Source: CAZBPZ01 sp964493955
Lineage (GTDB): Bacteria > Chloroflexota > Dehalococcoidia > Dehalococcoidales > Fen-1064
Direction: 5' to 3'
Length of the DNA: 10,209 bases
Assembly: GCA_964493955.1 (NCBI GenBank)
Contig: CAZBPZ010000060.1
Span: 1-10,209, forward strand
Shown here: one piece after another, positions 1-7,354 of the stretch
Numbering within the stretch: the stretch's first letter is position 1
Layout of the letters: every line of letters begins with the position of its first letter
The notes under the pieces: generated by a model
The model's input: the letters and a program-made list of their open reading frames with translations, nothing else
Database searches by the model: none
What the model was told of the DNA's origin: nothing
Made by a program: the position numbers and the translations under genes

Positions 1-2
1 TG

Positions 3-545
3 TTCAAGGCTGCCGAGCGGCGCTGGGGCAGGGTGGATATCCTCGTCAGTAACGCCGGTATCCGGCGTGATGCCCCCCTTCACAAGATGACCGAGGATGA
101 CTGGGAGGCGGCCCTGGCCCCGCAGGTGATGGGTAGCTTCAACTGCGCCCGCAAGGCCCAGGAATACATGGTGCGGCAGAGCTACGGCCGCATCATCTTT
201 ATTTCTTCGCCGGTGCCGGCCAGTCTCGGGGAAAAGGGCCAGGCGGCCTACGCCGCCGCCAGTGCCGCCGTGCATGGCCTTACCCGGGCCCTGGCGCTGG
301 AGCTGGGGCCGTACGCCATCACCGTGAACTGCATCTGCCCGGACTACATCGATACCGAGATGAGCCGCAACGTGGCGCGCCGCGAAGGTATGTACCTGGA
401 TGATTTCCGGCGTTTCGCCGCGGCGCGCATACCGCTGCGGCGGATGGGCACCCCGGGTGATGTGGCGGCGGTGGCGGTCTTTTTCGCCTCGGAAGAGGCG
501 GGCTTCGTCTCCGGCCAGGTCATAGATGTACGGGGTGGCCCGTAG
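3..545 (+). CDS. SDR-family oxidoreductase (FabG-like), 5' truncated by window edge, catalytic Lys missing
   Basis: This is the C-terminal two thirds of a classical short-chain dehydrogenase/reductase. The frame is open from base 3 and already reads as SDR sequence (FKAAERRWGR) before the GTG at 33, so the true start and the Rossmann TGxxxGxG motif lie left of the window. Visible landmarks are VDILVSNAG (NNAG-type motif, about 33-59), the Ser of IISS-type sheet (FISSP, about 200-215), the catalytic Tyr at 249-251, and VNCICPDYIDTEM (about 325-360), matching the usual VNxIxPGxIxTxM. The active-site Y-x-x-x-K reads Y-A-A-A-S: codon 261-263 is AGT (Ser) where Lys is expected. The enzyme may therefore be a poor or altered NAD(P)H reductase, or have a non-catalytic role. 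The substrate cannot be told. The next gene starts 13 bases downstream, so they are probably co-transcribed. SDR membership is sure; function is unknown. Confidence 0.9.
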   Translation, partial: FKAAERRWGRVDILVSNAGIRRDAPLHKMTEDDWEAALAPQVMGSFNCARKAQEYMVRQSYGRIIFISSPVPASLGEKGQAAYAAASAAVHGLTRALALELGPYAITVNCICPDYIDTEMSRNVARREGMYLDDFRRFAAARIPLRRMGTPGDVAAVAVFFASEEAGFVSGQVIDVRGGP

Positions 546-558
546 GGGGCCGTGGGGT

Positions 559-1149
559 ATGCATTTCATACCTGATACCGAGGAAGAAGACTCGGCGGCG
601 GAACGCTTCTGGCCGGAGGGCTACAAGCAGGTGTTGCGTGAGGGCGTGCGCCGCACCGTGGCCGAGGAGCTGGGCCGGCGGCGGCGCTTCCGGCGGGTCT
701 ACCGGCAGGCCTATGCCGGCCGCTTTGCCAGCTACGAGGACTTCCTTGGGAGGCTGGCCGACATGGTAACGGTGGGGGCGGAAAACGGGGCTGATAGTGC
801 CTTCGACGAAATCATAGACGCTTTCCTGGCAGAGGAGGCCCTGCCGCCGGTAAGACGCTATGCCAGGTACCAGTGGCCGCAGGCCATCACCCCCCGGCTG
901 CGGCAGGAGCTGCGCCGCGTGATTGCCGATGAGTATGGCCAGGACGATGTTTACCGTTTCGCCTATGAGAAGGGCTACTACCAGGACTACCCCTCGCTTG
1001 AAGAGTACCTCGGCCACGTGGCCGACCTGGTGACAGCCGGGGCAGAGAATGGGGCCAACGATGTGCTGGAAGGTGCCTACCGGCAGATGATGCGGCGTGA
1101 GCGCTTTCTGCCGGTGCGGCGCTACCCGCGCCGGCTCAAGATGTGGTGA
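559..1149 (+). CDS. Unrecognised protein with two tandem 88-residue repeats
   Basis: I do not recognise this family. The 196-residue protein is soluble-looking (no signal peptide or membrane segment) and rich in Arg, Tyr and Glu. Residues about 22-102 and 110-190 are two copies of one domain that align without a gap at an offset of exactly 88: LREGVRRTVAEELG (26-39) with LRQELRRVIADEYG (114-127), ADMVTVGAENGAD (67-79) with ADLVTAGAENGAN (155-167), and PVRRY (97-101) with PVRRY (185-189). The most conserved core is Y-x-x-[FY]-L-G-x-[LV]-A-D-[ML]-V-T-x-G-A-E-N-G-A. The domain looks mainly helical. I chose the ATG at 559 because it follows the upstream stop by 13 bases with a G-rich site just before it. 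An in-frame ATG at 526 would add 11 residues and overlap the upstream gene. It lies between an SDR and a CooC-like ATPase. Confidence 0.8.
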   Translation: MHFIPDTEEEDSAAERFWPEGYKQVLREGVRRTVAEELGRRRRFRRVYRQAYAGRFASYEDFLGRLADMVTVGAENGADSAFDEIIDAFLAEEALPPVRRYARYQWPQAITPRLRQELRRVIADEYGQDDVYRFAYEKGYYQDYPSLEEYLGHVADLVTAGAENGANDVLEGAYRQMMRRERFLPVRRYPRRLKMW

Positions 1150-1150
1150 G

Positions 1151-1157
1151 AAAGGAG
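1151..1157 (+). promoter_or_regulatory. Ribosome binding site deciding the TTG start of the CooC-like gene
   Basis: AAAGGAG lies 8 bases before the TTG at 1166 and directly after the upstream stop codon. It supports the TTG start over the in-frame ATG at 1097, which lies inside the upstream gene and would add 23 residues before the P-loop strand. Confidence 0.8.
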
Positions 1158-1165
1158 AGTGCGCC

Positions 1166-1954
1166 TTGCAAAAGATAGGGATTTGCGGTAAGGGCGGCAG
1201 CGGCAAGAGTGTCATCGTGCAACTACTGGCTGAGGGACTGCGCCGGCGCGGCCGCGACGTCCTGGTGGTGGATGCCGACGAGTCTAACACCGGCCTGCAC
1301 CGTATGCTCGGCTTCGACCGGCCCCCTCGCCCCTTGATTGACCTCCTGGGCGGCAAGCAAACGCTGGAGAGCCGCCTTGAAGCTGCCGTGCGGGCCGGGG
1401 TGCCGGAGATGAAGGTGGAACTGGTCAACCAGGAGATGCAACTGGCGGATATCCCGCCGGAGTTCATCTTCACCACCAGTAGCGGCATACGGCTGGTGAG
1501 TATCGGCAAGATCCTCATGGCCCTGGAAGGCTGTGCCTGCCCGATGGGCATTGTCAGCCGCTCCTTCCTCAAGAAGCTGCGGCTCGGGCCGGACGAGGTG
1601 GCGGTGATTGACCTTGAGGCCGGGGTGGAGCACTTCGGGCGAGGGGTGGAGACCAGCATGGACTGCGTGCTGGTGGTGGTGGAGCCCTCGCTCGACTCAC
1701 TGGAGATTGCCGCCAGGATTAGCGAGCTGTCACAGCAAATCGATATCGCCGATGTCTTCGCTGTCCTCAACAAGGTGGCTGACGAGGCGACCGACCGCTA
1801 CCTGCGTGACCAGCTGGCAAAAAGGGATATAACCGTCATCGGGACGGTGCACTACAACCAGGAGATATTCGCCTCCGGCCTGGAAGGTCGGCCGATTCGG
1901 CCCGGCGTTGCCGCCGGGGACATTGAGCCCGTGCTTGACTTTCTCTTTCCCTAA
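1166..1954 (+). CDS. CooC-like P-loop ATPase (MinD/SIMIBI class), putative nickel/cofactor insertion accessory protein
   Basis: A 262-residue ATPase of the MinD/ParA/CooC group. The N-terminal strand KIGICGKGGSGKS carries the deviant Walker A motif with signature Lys9 and P-loop Lys14. VLVVDADESN (about 32-41) is the switch I region, and VAVIDLEAGVEHFGRG holds the Walker B Asp149. The C-x-C pair Cys123-Ala-Cys125 sits where CooC proteins carry the metal-binding, dimer-bridging Cys-x-Cys. The C-terminal LNKV and GTVHYNQEIFASGLEGRPI match the CooC-type nucleotide-binding end. CooC proteins use ATP-driven dimerisation to load nickel into carbon monoxide dehydrogenase (family knowledge). No CODH gene is in this window, so the client is unknown and could be CODH/ACS elsewhere or another metalloenzyme. 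The start is TTG, chosen by its Shine-Dalgarno site. It ends 24 bases before purC. Family is sure; nickel role is inferred. Confidence 0.87.
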   Translation: MQKIGICGKGGSGKSVIVQLLAEGLRRRGRDVLVVDADESNTGLHRMLGFDRPPRPLIDLLGGKQTLESRLEAAVRAGVPEMKVELVNQEMQLADIPPEFIFTTSSGIRLVSIGKILMALEGCACPMGIVSRSFLKKLRLGPDEVAVIDLEAGVEHFGRGVETSMDCVLVVVEPSLDSLEIAARISELSQQIDIADVFAVLNKVADEATDRYLRDQLAKRDITVIGTVHYNQEIFASGLEGRPIRPGVAAGDIEPVLDFLFP

Positions 1955-1978
1955 AAAAATCTGAAGAGCAGGGCTGAA

Positions 1979-2893
1979 ATGGACGTACTTATGAAGACCG
2001 ACCTGCCCCTGCCACTCTTCATGAGGGGCAAGGTGCGTGATACCTATGACCTCGGCGAGTACCTCCTCATCGTCGCCACGGACCGCATTTCAGCCTTTGA
2101 CGTAGTCCTCCCGAACGGTATCCCTTACAAGGGGCTGGTGCTGAACCAGCTCTCCGGTTACTGGTTTGAACAGACCGCCGGGCTGGTGGAGAACCACGTG
2201 GTCGAGATGGTGGATGACCCGGCCTGCCTGGACAGGTACCTGCCGCCAGCGCAGCGCTTTGACTACCCGGCCTACCTGGCGGGGCGTTCGATGGTGGTGT
2301 GCAAGCTGGAGCGCATCCCGGTGGAGTGCGTGGTGCGGGGCTACCTGGCCGGCTCGGCCTGGGCAGAGTACCGCCGCACCGGCAGCGCCTTCGGGCTGCC
2401 GCTGCCGCCCGGGATGGTGGAGAGCCAGGAGCTGCCGGAGCCGGTCTTTACCCCCAGCACCAAGGCCGAGGCAGGGCATGATATGCCCATGAGCCTGGAC
2501 GACGTCCGCCGGCTTGTTGGCGCGGGCCGGGCCGAGGAGATGATGGAGAAGTGCCTGGCTATCTATGACTTTGCCCGCGAACAGGCGCGCCGGCGGGGCA
2601 TCATCATTGCCGATACCAAGATGGAGTTCGGGCTGGACGGTGACCGCCTGGTGCTGATTGACGAGCTGCTCACGCCGGACTCAAGCCGTTTCTGGCCGGC
2701 CGACCGCTACCAGCCCGGCCGCTCCCAGCCCAGCTTTGACAAGCAGCCGGTGCGTGACTGGCTGGAGGCCACCGGCTGGGACAAGACCCCCCCGGCCCCC
2801 GGGCTGACGCCGGAGGTCATCGAGAGCACCTCGCGTGCCTACCGCCGGGCCTACGAGCTGCTCACCGGCCGGAAGCTGGAGGCGGGCCCGTGA
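1979..2893 (+). CDS. purC: Phosphoribosylaminoimidazole-succinocarboxamide synthase (SAICAR synthetase)
   Basis: PurC joins CAIR and L-aspartate using ATP to give SAICAR in purine synthesis, in the cytoplasm. The 304-residue product is the longer PurC form (short bacterial forms are about 240). Motifs in order: GKVRD (17-21, nucleotide-binding loop), DRISAFD (35-41), CVVRGYLAGSAW (117-128), FTPSTKAE (157-164), DTKMEFG (212-218), DELLTPDSSRFW (228-239) and FDKQPVRDWL (253-262). All key stretches are intact. The start is ATG 1979; a second ATG at residue 5 (1991) is possible, as neither has a strong Shine-Dalgarno site. The stop TGA overlaps the next gene's GTG start by 4 bases, implying translational coupling. 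No other pur genes are nearby; AICAR released by histidine synthesis is the biochemical link to the opposite-strand operon, but physical adjacency may be incidental. Confidence 0.97.
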   Translation: MDVLMKTDLPLPLFMRGKVRDTYDLGEYLLIVATDRISAFDVVLPNGIPYKGLVLNQLSGYWFEQTAGLVENHVVEMVDDPACLDRYLPPAQRFDYPAYLAGRSMVVCKLERIPVECVVRGYLAGSAWAEYRRTGSAFGLPLPPGMVESQELPEPVFTPSTKAEAGHDMPMSLDDVRRLVGAGRAEEMMEKCLAIYDFAREQARRRGIIIADTKMEFGLDGDRLVLIDELLTPDSSRFWPADRYQPGRSQPSFDKQPVRDWLEATGWDKTPPAPGLTPEVIESTSRAYRRAYELLTGRKLEAGP

Positions 2894-3522
2894 GTCTGAC
2901 CGGCGAGGTACTGGCCGAGGCAGCGAAGCAGTTTGATGCCGCCGGTATTTTGCCCACCACCGGCGGGGCGTTCCTGATTGTTGGCCTGGCCACCGGCCCC
3001 GGCCGGGACCTGGATGATTTTGTGCGGGGCGCCGATGGCACCTTCCAGATGCCCGGCTTTGAGGCCCACCTGGTCCCCCGCCTGCGGGAACTGGTCAGCC
3101 GGCTGCGTGGTATGGGGCTTGGTGCCCGTATCTACGGGAACCTTGGTTACCCCGCGGGTAGCGACCTCAACCTGAAGCGGGCGGCGGCGGCCGCGGGCGT
3201 GGCCGCCTGGGGCAAGAACGCCATGCTGCTGCACGAGCGCTTCGGGCCGCGGTTGCGGCTGGCCTCAATCAGGCTGGACGGGGCCTCGCTGGAGCTGACC
3301 GGGCCCGGCCTGCGGGCTTTCGCCGAGAACCGGCAGTGCCGGGAATGTAACGCCTGTATCGAGGCCTGCCCGGCGGGTGTCCTGGAGCCGTACTACATGC
3401 GCAACCGCCGTGACTGCCGTGCCAACCTGGCCTGGTATCCCGAGCCGGGGCCGATTGCCTGCTGTGACCTCTGCTGGAAGGTCTGCCCGGCTGGTAAGGC
3501 TGCCGGGGCTGATACGGGGTGA
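2890..3522 (+). CDS. Small double [4Fe-4S] protein related to epoxyqueuosine reductase (QueG-like), function unknown
   Basis: A 210-residue protein starting at a GTG that overlaps the purC stop (GTGA). The region AAWGKNAMLLHERFGPRLRLASI (about 108-130) resembles the QueG stretch GWIGK..LL....G....L.EI that precedes its ferredoxin domain. Two cluster motifs follow: CRECNACIEACP (Cys150, 153, 156, 160) and CCDLCWKVCP (Cys191, 192, 195, 199), with a further Cys176 between them. This is the double-cluster layout of QueG-type iron-sulfur proteins. It is much shorter than QueG (about 350-380 residues), with a reduced N-terminal domain and no C-terminal HEAT repeats, so tRNA epoxyqueuosine reduction should not be assumed. 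It could be an electron-transfer or corrinoid-linked protein. Redox iron-sulfur binding is well supported; substrate is unknown. It is the last gene of the plus-strand cluster. Confidence 0.85.
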   Translation: MSLTGEVLAEAAKQFDAAGILPTTGGAFLIVGLATGPGRDLDDFVRGADGTFQMPGFEAHLVPRLRELVSRLRGMGLGARIYGNLGYPAGSDLNLKRAAAAAGVAAWGKNAMLLHERFGPRLRLASIRLDGASLELTGPGLRAFAENRQCRECNACIEACPAGVLEPYYMRNRRDCRANLAWYPEPGPIACCDLCWKVCPAGKAAGADTG

Positions 3523-3537
3523 CAGCGGCCGACCGGG

Positions 3538-4338
3538 CTACGCCGAGAGGAATCCGCCGTCCACCGGAATCAGGGCGCCGTGCACGTAGCTGGCCAGGTC
3601 ACTGGCCAGCACCAGCGCCATACGTGCCACCTCGTCGGGGCGGCCGCCACGGCCGATCGGTAGCCTTAGCCTGAATTCAATCCCCGTCCTGATGAGGCGG
3701 ACATCCCCCCGGCCGACGCCTCTTGCCACTGCCCTGGTGCCAGGCGTGATGATACCGCCCGGGATGAGGGCGTTTACCCGGAAGCCCTGCCCGCCGTATT
3801 CCTTGGCCAGCGAGCGCGTCAGGGCGATAATACCGCTCTTGCTGATGCTGTAGGCCGAGAGGTGCCTTTCAAAGGGCAGGACGGCCTCAATTGAGCTGAC
3901 ATTGATGATAACGCCGCCCCGGCGGTGCCGCCGGCGTATCATCTGCTGGCACATCCAGAGGGCGGCGTTGAGGTTAACGTCCATCACCTTCTTCAGGAAA
4001 GGCTCGTCCACTTCCAGGAAGCCGCGGAGCGGGTAGAAGCCAGCGTTGTTTACCAGTATGTCCGGGGCCTCACCCGGTAGCTCTTCCCAGAGGCGGTCAA
4101 TGGCTGCCTTATCGGCCAGGTCAAGGCGGTGGGTCGTGATGTTCAACCCGGGCTGCCGGGCCTGGGCCTGCGTGGTGGCCAGGCCACGGGCGTCTATATC
4201 GGCCAGGTGCAGGGCGGCCCCTGCCTCGGCAAACCGGCAGGCGATGGCCCGGCCAATGCCGGCGGCCGCCCCGGTGATGAGGGCGGTCTTGCCCCGCAAT
4301 GACAGAAGTTCACCAAGTGGAGGTTGTCGGGTCCCCAT
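3538..4338 (-). CDS. SDR-family NAD(P)-dependent oxidoreductase, complete
   Basis: A full-length classical SDR of 266 residues. The N-terminal Rossmann motif TGAAAGIG (22-29) is followed by Asp47 at the end of the second strand (LADID), which favours NAD(H) over NADP(H). NNAG (97-100), the INVSS serine (148/149), Tyr163 and Lys167 (YSISK) form an intact catalytic set. VNALIPGGIITPG (about 188-200) and the C-terminal VDGG follow the family pattern. The substrate is not evident. The ATG start has AGGAGA about 6 bases upstream. It lies 50 bases after the hisB stop on the same strand and no clear terminator separates them, so it is probably the distal gene of the his operon in this window, though it has no recognised role in histidine synthesis. 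Unlike the truncated SDR at the left edge, its YxxxK is complete. Confidence 0.93.
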   Translation of the reverse strand: MGTRQPPLGELLSLRGKTALITGAAAGIGRAIACRFAEAGAALHLADIDARGLATTQAQARQPGLNITTHRLDLADKAAIDRLWEELPGEAPDILVNNAGFYPLRGFLEVDEPFLKKVMDVNLNAALWMCQQMIRRRHRRGGVIINVSSIEAVLPFERHLSAYSISKSGIIALTRSLAKEYGGQGFRVNALIPGGIITPGTRAVARGVGRGDVRLIRTGIEFRLRLPIGRGGRPDEVARMALVLASDLASYVHGALIPVDGGFLSA

Positions 4339-4388
4339 TGTCTTCTCCTGCCGGCGGCCTTGCCCTTCGGGGCGTGCCGGGGTGGGGC

Positions 4389-4970
4389 CTATTCGATGCG
4401 GCCCTTGGTGCTGGGTGGCCGGTCGATACGCTCGTCCGGGCGGGTGGCCATGTCCAGGGCGCGCCCCAGCGCCTTGAAGAGCGCCTCGGCGCGGTGGTGG
4501 TCGTTTCTACCGTAGAGGATGCGGGCATGCAGGTTCATCCGTGCCTCGGCGGCCAGCGTCTCCAGGAAGTGGCGCAGCATGTCGGTGGGGAAGCCGAGCA
4601 TGTCGTTCTGACTGAAGGAGATGTCAAGTACGCTGTAACCACGCCCGCCGAAGTCAACCGCCACGCTCGCCAGGGCGTCGTCCATCGGCACGGTGGCCTC
4701 GGCCATGCGCACGATGCCCCGCTTTTCACCCAGGGCCCGGCCCAGTGCCTGGCCCAGGCAGATGGCCACGTCCTCGGCCAGGTGGTGGCTGTCGTTGCCC
4801 GAGGCGGTGAGGTTGATGTCAAGGCGCCCGTGCTGGCCTACCTGTCCGAGGAGATGGTCGAATATCTCGAGGCCGGTGGCGATGTGGCACTCGCCTGAGC
4901 CGTCGATATCCAGTTCCAGGCTGATGCATGTCTCCGCCGTCTCGCGCCTGAGGGTTGCTTTTCTGGCCAC
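4389..4970 (-). CDS. hisB: Imidazoleglycerol-phosphate dehydratase
   Basis: HisB dehydrates imidazole-glycerol phosphate to imidazole-acetol phosphate in histidine synthesis, using two Mn ions. The 193-residue protein is the monofunctional dehydratase length, without the phosphatase domain of the enterobacterial fusion. Landmarks: FDHLLGQVGQH (37-47), DSHHLAED (60-67), RNDHHRAEALFKALGRAL (155-172) and the C-terminal STKG (187-190). The metal-binding His and Glu residues of the D-x-H-H-x-x-E-D and N-x-H-H-x-x-E motifs are present; the first motif has Leu where Thr is usual. The start is GTG, only 3 bases after the hisC stop, with GGAGG lying inside the hisC 3' end, so translation is likely coupled. 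Confidence 0.97.
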   Translation of the reverse strand: MARKATLRRETAETCISLELDIDGSGECHIATGLEIFDHLLGQVGQHGRLDINLTASGNDSHHLAEDVAICLGQALGRALGEKRGIVRMAEATVPMDDALASVAVDFGGRGYSVLDISFSQNDMLGFPTDMLRHFLETLAAEARMNLHARILYGRNDHHRAEALFKALGRALDMATRPDERIDRPPSTKGRIE

Positions 4971-4973
4971 GGC

Positions 4974-6065
4974 TTAGCCTCCAATCTGCCGGAGCGCTGC
5001 TAGCAGGGCGTCCGTGTCCTCCGGCCGCCCCACGCTGATACGGATGCAGTCCTCAACCCGCGGCTCTTCAAAGTAGCGTACCAGGATGCCTCTCTGCCGC
5101 AGCCTGGCGTGCAGGTCTCGTGCCGTTCCCCTGAGGACACGGCAGAGGATGAAGTTGGCGGCCGAGGGTATCGGCTCCAGCCACCCGAGTCCGGACAGCC
5201 CGGCGCTGAGCCGCTCACGCTCGGCGATGATAGCCTGCACCCGTCCTTTCAGGTAGTCTATGTCCTTGAGCGATTCTTCAACCGCCACCAGGGCGGCCGC
5301 GTTGACATTATAGGGCATCTTGATGGTCAGCAGGTAGCGGGCTACCAGCTCTGGGAATACCCCGTAGCCGAGGCGCAGCCCGGCCAGGCCGGCCCACTTG
5401 CTCAGGGTGCGCAGCACCATCAGGTTGCTGTGCCCGGCCACCAGCGGGACCGTGGTCTCGCCGCTGAACTCGTAGTAGGCCTCGTCCACCAGCAGCGGTA
5501 TGCCCGTCTCCAGCAGGGCCAGCACGTCCTCCCGGGGCAGGGGGGTGCCGGTGGGGTTGTTGGGGCTGGCCACGAAAATGAGGCGGGTGCGGCCGGTCAC
5601 GGCGGCCCTGACACCGGCCACGTCCACGCTGAAGTCGGCCCGCCGGGGCACGTCCACCACCGTCACGCCGGCCAGGCGCGAGCTGAAGCGGTACACCCCG
5701 AAGGTGGGCACGCAGTTGATGACTTCATCACCCGGGCTGGTGAAGAGGCGCAGCGCCAGGTCTATGAGCCGGTTGCTGCCGCTTTCGGCCACCACCTGGG
5801 CGGGTGACACGCCGGCGTAGTCCGCCAGCACCTGGCGCAGGCGTACCTGGGCGTTGTCCGGGTAGACATGGTACCGCTGGAAGCGGCCGAGTGCCGCCTG
5901 CACCCGTGGCGAGCAGCCGTACGGGTTCTCGTTGGCGTCCAGCTTGATGATGCGCTCTACCGGCACCCCGGTCTTGTCCTCGAGCGTCTCGGGTGAGGCG
6001 GCCGCCGAGTAGCCGATGAAGCCGGCGAGGTCCGGGCGTATGAACTTTTCAATACCATCTGGCAT
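4974..6065 (-). CDS. hisC: Histidinol-phosphate aminotransferase
   Basis: HisC converts imidazole-acetol phosphate and glutamate to histidinol phosphate and 2-oxoglutarate, with PLP. It is 363 residues, a normal class I/II fold aminotransferase length. Visible motifs: KLDANENPYG (41-50, substrate region), AESGSNRLIDLALR (93-106, phosphate-binding turn), SPNNPTG (167-173), VDEAYYEF (193-200, with Asp194 and Tyr197 at the cofactor ring) and RTLSKWAGLAGLRLGYG (219-235) with the PLP-binding Lys223. C-terminal RISVG carries the conserved carboxylate-binding Arg. The ATG start follows the hisD stop by 6 bases. HisC-type enzymes can sometimes also serve aromatic amino acid transamination, but the operon position supports histidine. 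Confidence 0.96.
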   Translation of the reverse strand: MPDGIEKFIRPDLAGFIGYSAAASPETLEDKTGVPVERIIKLDANENPYGCSPRVQAALGRFQRYHVYPDNAQVRLRQVLADYAGVSPAQVVAESGSNRLIDLALRLFTSPGDEVINCVPTFGVYRFSSRLAGVTVVDVPRRADFSVDVAGVRAAVTGRTRLIFVASPNNPTGTPLPREDVLALLETGIPLLVDEAYYEFSGETTVPLVAGHSNLMVLRTLSKWAGLAGLRLGYGVFPELVARYLLTIKMPYNVNAAALVAVEESLKDIDYLKGRVQAIIAERERLSAGLSGLGWLEPIPSAANFILCRVLRGTARDLHARLRQRGILVRYFEEPRVEDCIRISVGRPEDTDALLAALRQIGG

Positions 6066-6071
6066 GGCCGG

Positions 6072-7352
<1,281 letters not shown>

Positions 7353-7354
7353 AC

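Noticed and set aside
1097..1165. Upstream ATG extension of the CooC-like gene
   Set aside because: The extra 23 residues lie in another frame of the repeat-protein gene, are not family-like, and a clear Shine-Dalgarno site supports the TTG at 1166.
520..1773. Long minus-strand open frame (417 codons) under the repeat protein and the CooC-like gene
   Set aside because: It is antisense to two well-supported genes, shows low-complexity Arg/Ser/Pro-rich composition and no recognisable motif; such frames are common opposite GC-rich genes.
4339..4388. Possible terminator hairpin between hisB and the SDR (GCCC CGAA GGGC on the minus strand)
   Set aside because: The stem is only 4 bp and no U-tract follows; in GC-rich DNA this is expected by chance.
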